Assembly (NCBI GenBank): GCA_964036045.1
Contig: OZ038384.1
Location: 39,224,844 to 39,288,843, forward strand
Length of the DNA stretch: 64,000 bases
DNA from: Eutreptiella sp. 'Long Island Sound 2002'
Lineage: Eukaryota; Euglenozoa; Euglenophyceae; Eutreptiales; Eutreptiaceae
Direction: 5' to 3'
Shown here: piece by piece, positions 34,210 to 45,099 of the stretch
Layout: every line of letters starts with the position of its first letter
Position numbering within the stretch: the stretch's first letter is position 1
The notes under the pieces: model-generated
Databases searched by the model: none
What the model was told of the DNA's origin: nothing
The model's input: only the letters and a program-made list of their open reading frames with translations
Position numbers and translations under genes: made by a program

Positions 34210-34579
34210 TCAGCTGACCCCGTTCTGCTCCGTGCTTCTGTGGGTGGGAGGTGAGGCGCTTGGACTGATTGATGGGGTTGAGGGAGGGACCTGCCGAATG
34301 ATAAGGCTCATGTTGCGGCGCCCGTCGTACCAGCGCTTGTAACTAAGGTAATTGGCGCAGGGCTTCTGCGTGGGCGACGGCAGCTCTAGAAACGTCGTCC
34401 GCGCATTGCGCAGGTGCGTGGCCAGGACGCGTTCGAAGTGGGCGCGGGTAGAGAGGGGCAGCCAGTGGAACACGCTGAGAGTCAGTTGGTAGTCCAGCAC
34501 TACGTGTTCCTGCAGCAGCGCCTCAAAAGTGTCGGGGCCGAACTTGACATCACAGATGACGTTGTTGGCGATCAAGTGC
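34210..34579 (-). CDS. Methyltransferase-like 3' exon
   Basis: The exon starts after an acceptor-like 'cttctgcaag' at 34,580 and runs to a stop at 34,210. It contains LDYQLTLSVFHWLPLSTRAH followed by NARTTFLELPSP, the pattern of motifs IV-V in class I SAM-dependent methyltransferases (a hydrophobic strand with 'LSVFHW', then a helix and a strand ending in LE). An upstream exon at 35,857-35,600 on the same strand supplies a motif-I-like segment. The C-terminal tail is Ser/Pro-rich. Substrate unknown. Confidence 0.5.
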
Positions 34580-35599
34580 CTTGCAGAAGAGGGAAGTGGC
34601 TGGGGGGCTACTCACAGCCACCCAACGCCATAAGGCGAACCATAGCTCTTCCTAGGAAAGCAAGCCTTGGGCCTTGGCAAAAGACTAGAAATGGTCCAAA
34701 TGCTGAATGGCTGGGCTAATTTTGACCACTGTCAACACAACAGGTGCCTCTAGCACCCTCAATGGTGGTGAAAGACACACACATACACCCCGGGTGCCCT
34801 GAAGCTCTTGGTGGGTGGCTTTGTCAAGGTCAGACTTTTCGAGATTCCATCCACTCTGTTTGTCTGCTCGCTGAACATGACGAACCTGACTCGAAAATGG
34901 TGCTTGTAGTTGTACCAAGCGCACAAACCACTCTTCCCCCGTTCCCTTGTGGATGAGCTCCCTCGTGCAAAATGTCGGAAGGTCCCAAATTAATGGGGCC
35001 CATACACCCCTGAACTTTGGGGGTGTTTGCGCGCAGCACGTACACGGCATGTACACAGTGCCAGTTGTGGGGTGACCTTACCAGACCAGCCTCAAAACAC
35101 TAAAACCCAGCACGCACAGTTCAATAGGTGCAGCTGACAATCATACAGCACTACAGAATATGCTCAACCATACAACGTGTGCATAAGTGCACGCCGCATG
35201 CTGAACAATTTCCAATTTGTCCCGTTTTCCGGAACTTGGCAAACTTCTCCAGGGGCTCGTTGAAGCAGGCCACTGCCACAGAACAAGACTCCTGCTTGCT
35301 ACCAGGAAGTTCTTGAAGGCAATGGCAGTGGACACTCCAAACATGGTATTGCGAACGGGGTGGATTCCATGCAACACCACCACACACGCTGTACCACATC
35401 TTGGCAATACTCCAACTCAAAGCAGGCATGCTCCTCAGACTTTATGACCATTGTGGCTGGAACTCGGAGTCTGGTGGCGGGGTGCCAAACCGTCTACCCA
35501 GAAAACCATAATGCGCATGAGAAAAGGGTTTGGGGCTGACTAAGGGGTGGGGATGGGGGTCAGGGGATGGGGGGGGGGAGTTCAGGGCTTGGCAATGGG

Positions 35600-35857
35600 G
35601 GGGCACCCGTCAGCGGCTGGAGAGGAACCAACGACCATTGGCAATGAAGGGCGGTGCGTAGTAGCAGTCTTTGGTGAACGACACAAAGAGGAAACCGTGG
35701 GCACACACTTTTCCAGCATGCCGTAGTGGGACCGCCCAGCCTTCTTATCCATGCCTCCATGGCCCCCTTGGATGTTTTTCTCTCTCGTCTTGTGCATGTC
35801 CAGCGACACCGCCAATGACGACGGGAATGTTGTTGCCAGCGACAGTGAGAAGAAGCC
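35600..35857 (-). CDS. Methyltransferase-like upstream exon (motif I region)
   Basis: The exon begins at 35857 directly after a clear acceptor (gttgtgtggcag). It starts GFFSLSLATTFPSSLAVSLD, which fits the end of motif I and motif II (GxFSLxLA...VxxD) of SAM-dependent methyltransferases; the GxG part would be in the preceding exon. It probably belongs with 34,210-34,579; intervening minus-strand frames (35,430-35,140 and 35,056-34,685) may be exons of the same gene, but their frames could not be joined. Confidence 0.45.
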
Positions 35858-35929
35858 CTGCCACACAACGGATAAAATTGGTGTGAAAGAGCCGATGCGA
35901 CAACAAAAAACTGCCGTCCACACGCGCTG

Positions 35930-36914
35930 ATGGTGTGGGCCATTAACTGTTGGGCAGTGAATGGCCCAGACCAGATCAGCGCGTATGGATCAGGCAATTA
36001 AAGGCCTGACGTCAATTTGAAGAACCCCTTCATCAGAAACGAGGCTCAGTTTTGGCCAGACTGCTCAGAAATTTGTTGGAAGAAGTTGCCATGAAAAATC
36101 GAACCTGTTTTTACAATATCCATAGACACTTTTAAAACATCTTCCTGTCAATGCGGTCCTGTCAGATGGGCCTGCATGGGGGGGGCTATGCACAGAGAAG
36201 AAGAAAAACAGACCAGCCAAGTGCTTTGTGGAGGCACCTGGGCCTCCACACTTCCCATTGAAGGATTGGGCGCATATCTGGGAAGAGGGTCATATTGAAG
36301 GTGTGTCCTAAGCGGGGCAGTCAGCATGGACTACCCCCAGTCCCCCCTCCATACCTCTGTTCCATAGACCTCCATACCTCTGTCCCATAGACCTCCACAC
36401 CTCCCTCCCAGATCTTTGCTTACCAACGGGGGGGGGGGGGGGAGGGGGGGGGTTCATTTTGGGGCTGCCTGAGAACCAGGTAACCCACCCACCCACCCAA
36501 GCTGACCCACCCATCCACCCACCCACCCACCCACAGCCCCCCTACTCTGTCGGCCCAAATTTCAGCCACCACAAAGCGAGGGTGCAGGCCGTTGGCTGGA
36601 CCCCAGTTGGGGGCCGGGAAACGCGGGGGAAACATTTTGCTCCCCCCCCCCCCCCCACTCCCAGCCCCTGCCCTCCGCCCCCCGCTGTGCCTCTTTGCGT
36701 CGCAGGCCTGAAGAACGAAGTGCTGACCCACCTCCTGTGGCGGCATTGTATACCAAGGCTCCTGTCCTGCTCCCCACACACCCCTGTGTCACACTGCAAG
36801 CAGACTGAGCCGGCCAGGGGGGGGGGTTCTCGGAAATCGGATATCCTGCTTAAAAAACCGCCCAGAGCCGAATTTAAAAAAGGGGGGGGGGTTGGGGGGG
36901 GGGGGGGGTTTCGC
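35930..36914. other. No gene; simple repeats
   Basis: Holds a roughly 24-bp direct repeat (ctccatacctctgtcccatag) at 36,346-36,410, a (CCCA)n tract at 36,482-36,537 and poly-G/poly-C runs near 36,430, 36,643 and 36,890, the last just outside the left inverted-repeat arm. Confidence 0.5.
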
Positions 36915-37378
36915 TGCGGCGCTAGCGGCTGTCAACATGCACTTGCCCACAACCCTGCTAGCCGCCAGGCGCCATGCAGTCGTAGGGGACACATCCGCTC
37001 TCCTCCGCTCGGCGGGTGCCAGCGTCAAAGGTGGTGGCCAGTGACCTCAACAAGCCCCGAGGCCCTCGCGGGCGGGTCGCTCTCCAAGGCCCTAGTCCCA
37101 AGGGCCCGCTGTCAAGGTTCCGTAACCGCTACCGCCCATGCGACCCGACCAATGTTGTCGAGCAAGTGGGGTGCCCCTTCAAGCGCGAGCTGGGCTAGCT
37201 TCTCATCGGGCCGGAGACTCCCTGCGTTGGGGCAGAGAAAGTCCTGCTCCGCGGCCTAAACACCCACCACATGCAGTGCGATGTGGGGTTTGGGGAGCGC
37301 ACCTTCGCAGCGGCGGACCCGGCCGCTGTCATCATGGGCATCATGGTCATCGTGGTTCTGGTTGCCGATAAACGATCG

Positions 37379-38700
37379 CTACAGTGCCTCAAAACAGGCG
37401 ACGTAGTCGTACCCCCGGTGAAGGGCGCGCAAGCGAGGTTCTTGTGGGTCCCCAAGTGGGCATTCAGAGTGTCCCGCGCCGCGGCTTGCGTCGTGGTCCC
37501 GGGGTTGATACCCGAGACCTCGATGGCCACTTGGCAGGACGCTTGCGACCCGACCCGGGCCGGCGTGGCGGGGGCCGGGGCTATGTGCGCCGATGACCAT
37601 GGAGTAGGGGCCACAAGAGCTGGGCTCTACCAAGGTGCCGGCTGCGGGGCTGCTGGCCAGGGCATCGGGTATGATGTGTGGGTGTGCCCTGCGCGGTTCG
37701 GGGGGAGCGGGGAGGGGGGGGGGCTTCCCTAGTGGGCGGGCACGCGCGCCAGGCCGGGCGCGGGGTCGCCGGGGGCATAGCAGTGGCACCCAAGCTTGTT
37801 GGGTGGTTGCTTGTGCCCAAGCGGGCTGCGCCGACACGCCCCCCTGGTCTTTGACCGCAGCTTCGATCGCCTGGAGATCTTCCGGGTGGGCAGCCGTTGC
37901 GACTACCCCCACCATAGCCGTCCAGAAGGAGGCGCGGTCCACTGCCTGCAGCAGGGCACCGCGGATGTCTGGTGGGACAACAGTCATGCACGCTATGGCG
38001 GTGGTGACGGCGGCGAAGGGGCTTGCATCGGGGAGGGTGGCTACCAAACGCCGTCATGGTGAGGAAGTCGCCAACTTCCACCCATGCGACCCAATCGCCC
38101 ATTGACGATGCCACCACCGGGCCTTCACCCCCCAAGCGCACGGCGTTTGGAATGAGCACCTTCGCCAGTTGCTCGCCCGATTGTGTGGCTTGGAGGGCTG
38201 ACAGGATATCGAGGGCACACAAGAAGTTGGCCATGCGGGGGTACAGGTCATCCTTGACGGCGCTCAGGTGGGCTGGCGCCACCAAACGCGCCGATTCTGC
38301 CGCGTGCTGCGTGCTGCGATGGGCAATGGCGTGGCCCTCATATGGGGACCGGAGCAACAAGGGGGGCGGTGGCTACGGCTGCAGTGCATATTGGGGGGCG
38401 AGCTGGGTCGCCGCCGGGGAGTAATACGACAAGGGCACCCCGTGGCCCGGGGCTGCGAGCGGTGGGGCTACCGCAATGGGTTACACATGGGGCACTCCAC
38501 CGGAAGGCGGGGAATCGGTGCTACGGGGCTCCATCCGGGCACGCCCCCGGGCTAGGGCTAGGCGGGTTGGTGGCGCACCTTCACCACCACCAAGGCGTCG
38601 CGGACGGGGGCGAATAGGGGCCCTCCTCGCGAGGGGACCCACGGAAGGCTTTGGTCGGCCGGCGGCCCCTCTGCCACCTGATGGCCGGGGGGCTGGCCCG
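37379..38700 (-). pseudogene. Gene X, 3' part, separated by the transposon
   Basis: The minus-strand frames correspond one for one to 57,614-58,985 in the right arm (plus). They encode an Ala-rich helical protein (LYPRMANFLCALDILSALQA; VATLPDASPFAAVTTAIACM; AAVKDQGGVSAQPAWAQATT), then Pro-rich sequence and a C-terminal GYDYVACFEAL. Frame changes remain between segments in both arms, so introns or shared indels exist. The 5' part lies beyond the transposon at 45,390-46,239, so this copy is broken. Function unknown. Confidence 0.55.
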
Positions 38701-38732
38701 CCCTTGGTGCGCGTTTGAAACCCAATGTTGTT
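38701..38732 (+). repeat. Left terminal inverted repeat
   Basis: 32 bp starting CCCTTGGTGCGCG, identical to the reverse complement of 45,358-45,389. It is followed at 38,731-38,815 by GTTCC/GGAAC-rich subterminal motifs. Confidence 0.95.
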
Positions 38733-39208
38733 CCCGACTAGAATATTCCCAATGGGAACAATTCCCGCCGGAACAATCTCGTTGGGAACACCACTGGAAC
38801 AAGTGTCGCAGGCCAGAAAACCAGATCCATCACCATGAGTTTCCAAGTTTGTAAATGATGTTTTTTGTCTCCTTCTTGCATGTATAACGCGTCCAAGGCT
38901 TGTCTTTCCCATCGGGGCCATGTTGACATCTTGTGAGCCGTTGGTGCCACCTTCCACTAGGTGTACACATTTCGAACTTTTCGTATCCATTTGCAAGCCT
39001 GCTGTTACTTGTAGTTCAGACGCAGCGTTGTATGACTTTTCAACGTTGGCGTCCCCATTCTCCCGTTTGATTTGTGCATTGTGGCCATGCCTAGGGTCCC
39101 ATTTTGGTATTTGTTCCTTGCCTGAATACTCGGTGGGTCTACGGGCATCTTCCCCTAGAGGTATGCATTGCCAAATTTCGCTTCGTAGTTCATTGTTGTA
39201 GCTTCATC

Positions 39209-41080
39209 ATGCCTAGATCGCAAACCCGCGTTGCGCAACTAACCACCCACCTCGTCCATTTGGCTAGTGCTGTCAGCCTCCGGGACGGGGATCTTGTTGG
39301 GGAGCTCATAGCGGAATGGGCCATCTCCTCTCCACACGCCCGCCGCCAATTTGCGGTGGCCGTGCGCTTGGCCCAACCAAGCTGTGTACGAGAGATACAG
39401 CAGGGGGCAATCGCCAAGTACGCCTCCGAGGTGCTCCCCCCCGATGAGTGTTGCGAGCTCATCCTCAACGTGCGTGCGCCCAAATCCGCTTGGCGCACGC
39501 TCTCGGAAGTGTACACCCTCCGGGGGCTAAAGTACACCGCGACCACGGGCCTTCCATTCGCCCGTCCGATTTGCCCTGAGAGGGCTTTCCAGCAGCGCTG
39601 GCAAGATCTACTGGCCCCCTTGGAGCTGGCCCCCGCGGTGAGCACTTCGGATCCCAAGGCCACGGGCATCAGTTGGCCGTGGGCATCATGGCTGCGCTAC
39701 ATTGCTAGCCAACCCCCGTTGTGCCGCATGATCGATTGGTCGTTCCCCCTGACTTTCATTGTCAGGGGGGATGGCTACCCCTGCGCAGGCGGGGAGTGGT
39801 CCCAATTGTCTGTGTCCATCGCCAACATGGGCCTTTGGGGACGAATTCCCGCCTGTGTGTGGGTCATCGGCCTCGCAATCTGCGGGGACAAAGCGATGGC
39901 GACCCTAGCAACCCTTTGGGAAGACAATATTAAGGTGTGCCGCGCACACACCATGTTGTTCCGGCGACGTTCCGATAACTTGTTCCGGCGACGTTCCGGC
40001 GACGTTCAAGTGTTTCGTTGGAACCGCCACCGGAACAATCTGGTTCCAACAAAATTGATGTTTTTTTCTTAGGCCATCTAGGAGGTCGTGGACACCCACC
40101 GGGTGGTCTTCAATTCCCATGAGGAAGCGGCCGATGCCTGGCTCGGTGGTGATTCCCCCTGGGTGCGCCGCATTATCGGGATCACACTGGCCCCACAAGT
40201 GGGGTCACTATACAACGAGGGGATTTGGGACTCCGACGCCGCTGTGTGGCGGGGCAAAGACGTGGCCCGGACCACCGAGTCGGACCACGCACAGCGGACG
40301 TCCTTCTTGTTGGGAACACCATCGCTGAAGGCCGCAGGTTGTTCCGTGGAACCAGTGGTGGTCATTGCCCGGTGCCGCGTTGTCATGTGCATTCTGCACT
40401 GTTGCATGGCGATGGGCCGGTTGCAAATGACCAACATTGAGCGGTTGGCGGCAGAGCGGCTAGCCGGGGGCGATGAGGTGTCCCGTGCGGCGATTCAGGC
40501 GGTATTGCATGAGCATCGCACTGGGTGCCGCCTAGGCAAGGATTGTTCCCCGGATGGTGAGGAGACGTCGCGCCTGTTTGCGGCTTGGCCCGATGTTGCA
40601 TTGTTGCTGTCGGTTGGGCCGGAGGAGCCCCTCTATAGGGCTGTGATGGGGATGGCGAAGCTTTTGAAGGACCTGTACCACACCTATCAGGTGGGTACGC
40701 GTCCCCAATGCCGGGCAGCGGCAGCTGCCTTCCGGGAGCATTGTGCTCCTAGGTCCGCGTCCCATTACCTCCTGTTCCTAAAGGAGGATGCGGATCGCGT
40801 ATTGGACGACATTTGGCCGTTCGGATTGGCAATGTTCTCCAATGACATTGTCGAAAGCCTTAACCGCTTCCTGAAGCAGGCTTTCAACGAACACAGTGCC
40901 CGGGGCGGTGGCCGGCAAACGGCTACTGGGACCGCCAGCTGCGGTCGCTCGCAGGCATCCATTGATTCGGACGCCGACGCCCTGCGGCAAGTGTTGCAAT
41001 GGGTTTTCTTGTACTTTCACATTCATCTCCACCAACATGATGCTGTTCGACATGTGCCTTGTGTTCCCAGGGCTGCACTA
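39209..41080 (+). CDS. Transposase-like protein, two exons, intron 39,935-40,081
   Basis: Exon 1 runs from the ATG at 39209 (MPRSQTRVAQLTTHL) to 39934. A phase-0 GT-AG intron of 147 bp ends at 40081, and exon 2 opens GAG GTC GTG. The junction reads LWEDNIK|EVVDTHRVV. Acidic residues that could form a DDE-type site are in RGDGYPC (exon 1), CGDKAM (exon 1) and FSNDIVESLN (exon 2), the last followed by NEHSARGGG; this assignment is a guess. Other notable segments are YTATTGLPFARPI and ILHCCMAMGRLQ. The 3' end is uncertain: the frame stays open into the next gene, while splicing to a cryptic acceptor near 41,070 would end it at about 41,080. Diverged fragments of the same N-terminal domain lie at 60,149-60,576 and 60,969-61,460. 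Its position as the first gene inside perfect TIRs supports a transposase role. Confidence 0.65.
39935..40081 (+). other. Intron 1 of the transposase gene, fold-back motif inside
   Basis: GT (gtgtgccg) to AG (gccatctag). Most of it is the fold-back: TTGTTCCGGCGACGTTCC at 39,958 and related inverted GGAAC copies to about 40,050. Without splicing, the in-frame TAG at 40,079-40,081 would stop translation. Confidence 0.7.
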
Positions 41081-41141
41081 GAGACCACCCCCTCTGCACC
41101 ACCCCCGTTCCTCAGCTCTCTTCTTTCTTCTGCTCCTATCC

Positions 41142-44100
41142 ATGGCCGCGCCCGTCAGCGCAGATATGATGCAAATGATGTTGGCTCTTCTGAAGGCCAC
41201 CAAGAATATGCAGGTTTGCGGGTTTGGGCTTGGGTGGGGGTTTGGGCTTGGGTTTGGGCTTGGGGCTGGGTGTGGGTTTGGGCTTGGGCCTGGGTGTGGG
41301 TTTGGGCTTGGGTGTGGGTTTGGGCTAGGGGTTGGGTGTGGGTTCGGGTGCGGGTTTTGGTTTGGGCCGAGGTTTGGGTTTGGGTTTTGGTGTATGCTTT
41401 GGCGCGCTTTGCGCGCAGTGGAAATCAGTGCGTTGGGTTTGTGTGTCCCTGCCTGCCCTGCTCCCCCCGCTCCCCCCTGTGTCCCTTTTGCTCTTTGCTC
41501 TTTAGGAATTTGATGATTTGTTGTTGAGGGGAAGGGGAAAACCCAAGAACCCCCAGTGATTATTTGTGCCCCAAGCCCATAAAGGGGCTAGGAATCTTTG
41601 TTGTCCAGGGGAAGGGGAAAACCCAAGAACCCCCAGTGATTATTTGTGCCCCATGCCCATAAAGGGGCTAGGAATCTTTGTTGTCCAGGGGAAGGGGAAA
41701 ACCCAAGAACCCCCAGTGATTATTTGTGCCCCATGCCCATAAAGGGGCTAGGAATCTTTGTTGTCCAGGGGAAGGGGAAAACCCAAGAACCCCCAGTGAT
41801 TGTTCGTGCCCCATGCCCATAAAGGGGCTAGGATTCTTTGTAGTGGATGCCCCCCCCCCCCCCCCACGGGGCCGTAGTGCACGCAGTGCGCCCTGTGCGC
41901 GCGCCGAACTGTGCCTATTTTCCATTGTTCCGGCGACGTTCCAACAACCCGTTCCGGCGACGTTCTGGCGACGTTCCAGCGGCCACTGGAACGTCGCCAG
42001 AACGTCGCCGGAACGGGTTGTTGGAACGTCGCCGGAACAAGGTGGCTGGGTAGGGTTGGCCTCTCTCCGGTATCCTTGTCTGCAGGACGGGATGACCGAG
42101 ACCGAGGCCCTGGGGGCAGCACTGGCTGCACCACCCCCGCCAGCCCCACTGGGGGCACAGGGGGCCACGCGCTCCGAGCCACGCAGCAGCTCTGCGCTGG
42201 CTTCGCCAGCCCCTCCCCCACCTCAGGGCGCTCCCAAACATCCTCCGTGGGCAACCCCCGCTCACCGGCCATCGGAGCCGCCACGGCCTGCCCCACAAGG
42301 GGCCGCGCCAGTTGCGCCTCTCCAAGCGCATCGCCCCCAGTCACCCGAGCCCTCGACTGGGAGCTCAATGAGTAACGTGGGGGGGGTTCGGGAGCACGCC
42401 GTGGTTCTGGGGGAGCTGCAAGAGGCGAGGGGCAATGTTGAAAGCCTGCGCCGCCGGGTGAAAAAATGGTCTGCGAAATTGACGGAGTGCCGGCGGCGTG
42501 GGGACATCACCGGGGGGGGGGCACGCGGGCGAGAGGGTTCTCAAGGGGAACCGGCGGGTAAGGGAGGCGCAGAAGGCGGTGGAGGTGCTTGAAAGGGAGT
42601 TGCAGGGCATGGGTGGGGGGGTGCAGGTGAAACAGGAAGGGGGTGACAACGACGATGACATTGTGGAGCTGGGTGAGGTGGTGGTGGATGAGAAGGATGA
42701 AGAGCGGAGGGCTAACCCGGGGGTTAAGAGAGAGGAAGAAGAGGGGGGGGGGGGGATGGGGATGGGGATGGGGATGGGGATGGGGAGGGGGAGGGGGATG
42801 ACGCCGGCGGCGTCTTGCGCATTACGGATTGGATGCGCAACCGACTTGGCTCATCCCTGGCAGCAAAAGCTGCCAAGTTTTCCTGGACAAGGGAGATGGT
42901 AGGCCCCAACCGCCCCCCCCTGGACGCCTGTGTCCTACGAGCCCCCCACCCCACCATTTACACGCTCCGTTGGCTGCTGCAGCGCTTCCTGCACAAGCAA
43001 CTGCACTGCAAGGAGCAGCGTGATTGCCGCTGGCGCCGGGAGGAGGGCTCCGCGCCAGGGGGGGTCCCGGTGTCCTGGGTGACCAGGCCGGGGACAGGGC
43101 GCACGGCACCCCTCCCCAACGACTGGCTCCCCAGCAAGGCGCAGGGGGGCAAATTTCTAACCGCGGGCTCTGTCAGTGTGGGGAGTTGCCATTGGCACCT
43201 CATTTTTGAGCGTTGGGCCGACCACGGCCTTGGCGAGGTGAGGGCGACTCCCCGCAAGGACACCGTCCTCTTTCGGGCCAATTGGACCCGAATCCTCCGC
43301 GACGGCATCTATGTGGTCGAGGACGAAGGCAAATACCATGGCTTCGTCGTTGGCCAAACGCTGTCGCGGCCTGGCGCCCTACGCGGCAAGTGCGAGGACA
43401 ACCCGCAGCGGCACCAACAATCTGCCGTTCGGGCAGTGCTAGCGGAACGTGAGCGCCCGCCGACCTCGCAATTGCGGCAAGCGTTGGCGGCGATCAAGGA
43501 GAACGTGGACACGCGCGTGCGGGTATGCCCCCCCGCAAGCATGTCCACATGGCCAATAGGGCCCAAAAATGCACATGGTTGGCGTGCCGGTGCATTGTTC
43601 AGGCGATGTTCCAAACAGTTTGTTCTGGCGACGTTCCAATCTGTCACCAAAAAACGTTTGAAAAGTCTTTTGAACGGCGCCGGAACAGCTTATTGGAACG
43701 TCGCTGGAACACTCATCCTGGCTATCCTCCATGTAGGTGGAGGACATCCAGGTCAACCCTTCGGACCCGCGCGCCGTTCGGGTGATCCTTCGTTGGCCAG
43801 GAAGCGATCCCCGGCCCATCTATTTGGGCACGTTGCTTCAGCAGTTGCACTTGCAGCCCGTCGCCGTGCTCGAGTTCCTCACGGCCATGATGGACTACGT
43901 GGCAGCCCGCGGCAGCGTTCTCGCGACGCGCATCGAGGGGTGGGGCAGCCTTGGCGACATGTCCCCAGCGCCGCCGCACTGCCAACAAGTGGCCGCAGAG
44001 GCCCCCGCCCCGCCCGCGTGTGCACCGCCCGTGCAACCCCAACCCCGGAACCCCCACCCAGCCCCCCAAACAGCACCCAAACCCAAACCCAAACCCCAAC

Positions 44101-44758
44101 GCCCCCCCAAGCGGGAACCCAAGAGCGCCCCCAAACAAGCCCCCCAAAAAAGGAAGAGGCTCCCGGGGGAGTCCTCCAGCGAGGAGTCGTCCAGCGACTC
44201 CTCAACGGACTCCTCCTCGGAGTCCACCACCGACTCCTCGGCGTTCGAGGAGCCCCAGCCCCGCCCCCCGGCCAAGGAGCCCACCAAACCCCCTCGCAAG
44301 GCTCCCAAGAGAGCCGCGCCCCCCCAACCCAAGGCCCAGCCCCCCCAACCCCAACCCAAGGCGAAGCCAAAGGCAAGAGGGGGGGGGGGTGCAAATACAA
44401 AGCGGGGGAGCAAGTGTATGTAGTTTTTCGGGACAATGGGCAGTGGGGGATCGAGCAGGGCAAAGAGGCCCTTGCCGCGGGTGGCCCCCCCGGGGTTGGG
44501 GAGACGTGGATCGCCTTCCCCAAAGACCCCGAACTCTTCGCCATCCCGAGAGCGTCGGTTTGGAAAACCAAGACGCAGGCGAAGAAGTTCCTCGCCAAGA
44601 TGATGGCGGCCGAGGAGGAGGACAAGGAGGACGTCGCGGACGCGGACGAGGAGGTGGAGGAGAGCAACGACGGGGACGGGGACGGGGGAGACGAAGGGGA
44701 TGGACCGGGGGCAGGTTTGGGTGCTACCGGGGCTAACCGGGATGGGGGCGTCGGGTAA
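41142..44758 (+). CDS. Transposon accessory protein, three exons, three homopolymer frameshifts
   Basis: Exon 1 is 41142-41213 (MAAPVSADMMQMMLALLKAT...MQ), exon 2 is 42086-43522 and exon 3 is 43737-44758. Both introns (872 and 214 bp) are GT-AG and phase 0. Order of regions: Pro/Ala-rich N-terminus; a coiled coil (NVESLRRRVKKWSAKLTE ... AQKAVEVLERELQ); an acidic stretch; a globular region (ITDWMRNRLGSSLAAKAAKF ... DGIYVVEDEGKYHGFVVG); after exon 3, a helical segment, Pro/Lys-rich and Ser/Asp-rich linkers; a small domain (GEQVYVVFRDNGQWGIEQGK); and an acidic C-terminus. The frame shifts exactly at G runs 42,512-42,521, 42,743-42,755 and 44,379-44,389, with protein character continuing in the new frame each time. 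No family recognised. A DNA-binding or complex-assembly partner of the transposase is plausible. Confidence 0.6.
41214..41395. repeat. G-rich TTTGGGC-type minisatellite
   Basis: About 25 variants of (g)tttgggct and tgggtgtggg. Only the G strand is on the coding side, so the intron RNA could form G-quadruplexes. Confidence 0.8.
41531..41850. repeat. 80-bp direct repeat, four copies
   Basis: Copies start at 41,531, 41,611, 41,691 and 41,771 (gaaggggaaaacccaagaac...), nearly identical. They differ by, for example, ccaagccc/ccatgccc and attattt/attgttc. Confidence 0.95.
41925..42040. repeat. Perfect 55-bp-arm palindrome of TTCCGGCGACGTTCC iterons
   Basis: Arms 41,925-41,979 and 41,986-42,040 are exact reverse complements with a 6-bp loop. 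Each arm holds three iterated GTTC(C/T)(G)GCGACGTTC words. Confidence 0.97.
43523..43736 (+). other. Intron 2 of the accessory gene with fold-back motif
   Basis: 214-bp phase-0 intron (gtatgccc ... atgtag). From 43,598 to 43,711 it holds TTGTTCAGGCGATGTTCC and TTCTGGCGACGTTCC on one side and GGCGCCGGAAC and GGAACGTCGCTGGAAC on the other, a diverged version of the 41,925 palindrome. The splice restores VDTRVR|VEDIQVNPS. Confidence 0.65.
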
Positions 44759-44764
44759 GAGGTC

Positions 44765-44925
44765 GAAGGGGTGGAGGGGGAAAGGATGGAGGTCGAAGGG
44801 GTGGAGGGTGAAGGGGTGGTGGGAGAAGGGGTGGAGGGTGAAGGGGTGGAGGGTGAAGGGGTGGTGGGTGAAGGGGTGGAGGGTGAAGGGGTGGTGGGTG
44901 AAGGGGTGGTGGTCGGTGAGGGAGA
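44765..44925. repeat. 15-bp G-rich minisatellite
   Basis: About ten units of gggtgaaggggtgga/ggt directly after the accessory-gene stop. The plus frame continues as a Glu/Gly/Val repeat to 44,998, so the gene could extend here if 'gggtaagag' at 44,753 is a donor. Confidence 0.85.
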
Positions 44926-45099
44926 TGGGGGGGATAGTGGGGCGGGTGACAAGAGTTCGGGGGCGCCCGCCGGGCCCCCGACCACGCAGGACTTTTAGGT
45001 GAGAACAAGAGACTAACCCGATGGGCCCCCGGGGGCACCCTACACAACAATGTATGTTACCATTTTACCCTTCCTTGTGCTTTGCTCTTGTTGTAGAGT

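Larger units (their letters stand above)
41214..42085 (+). other. Long intron 1 of the accessory gene, packed with repeats
   Basis: 872-bp GT-AG intron (donor gtttgc, acceptor cttgtctgcag). It contains a TTTGGGC/TTGGGTG G-rich minisatellite (41,214-41,395), four 80-bp direct repeats (41,531-41,850) and a perfect hairpin (41,925-42,040). Confidence 0.65.

Noticed and set aside
38481-38996. Minus-strand frame running across the left TIR
   Set aside because: It crosses the transposon boundary, so it is a chance fusion of gene X and element sequence.
41236-41527. Continuation of the transposase frame into Trp/Val/Gly repeats
   Set aside because: This is the G-rich intronic minisatellite of the next gene read in frame, not protein.
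43879-44985. 368-codon minus-strand Pro/Ser/Thr frame
   Set aside because: Antisense of the accessory-gene acidic and Pro-rich region; compositional artefact of GC-rich repeats.
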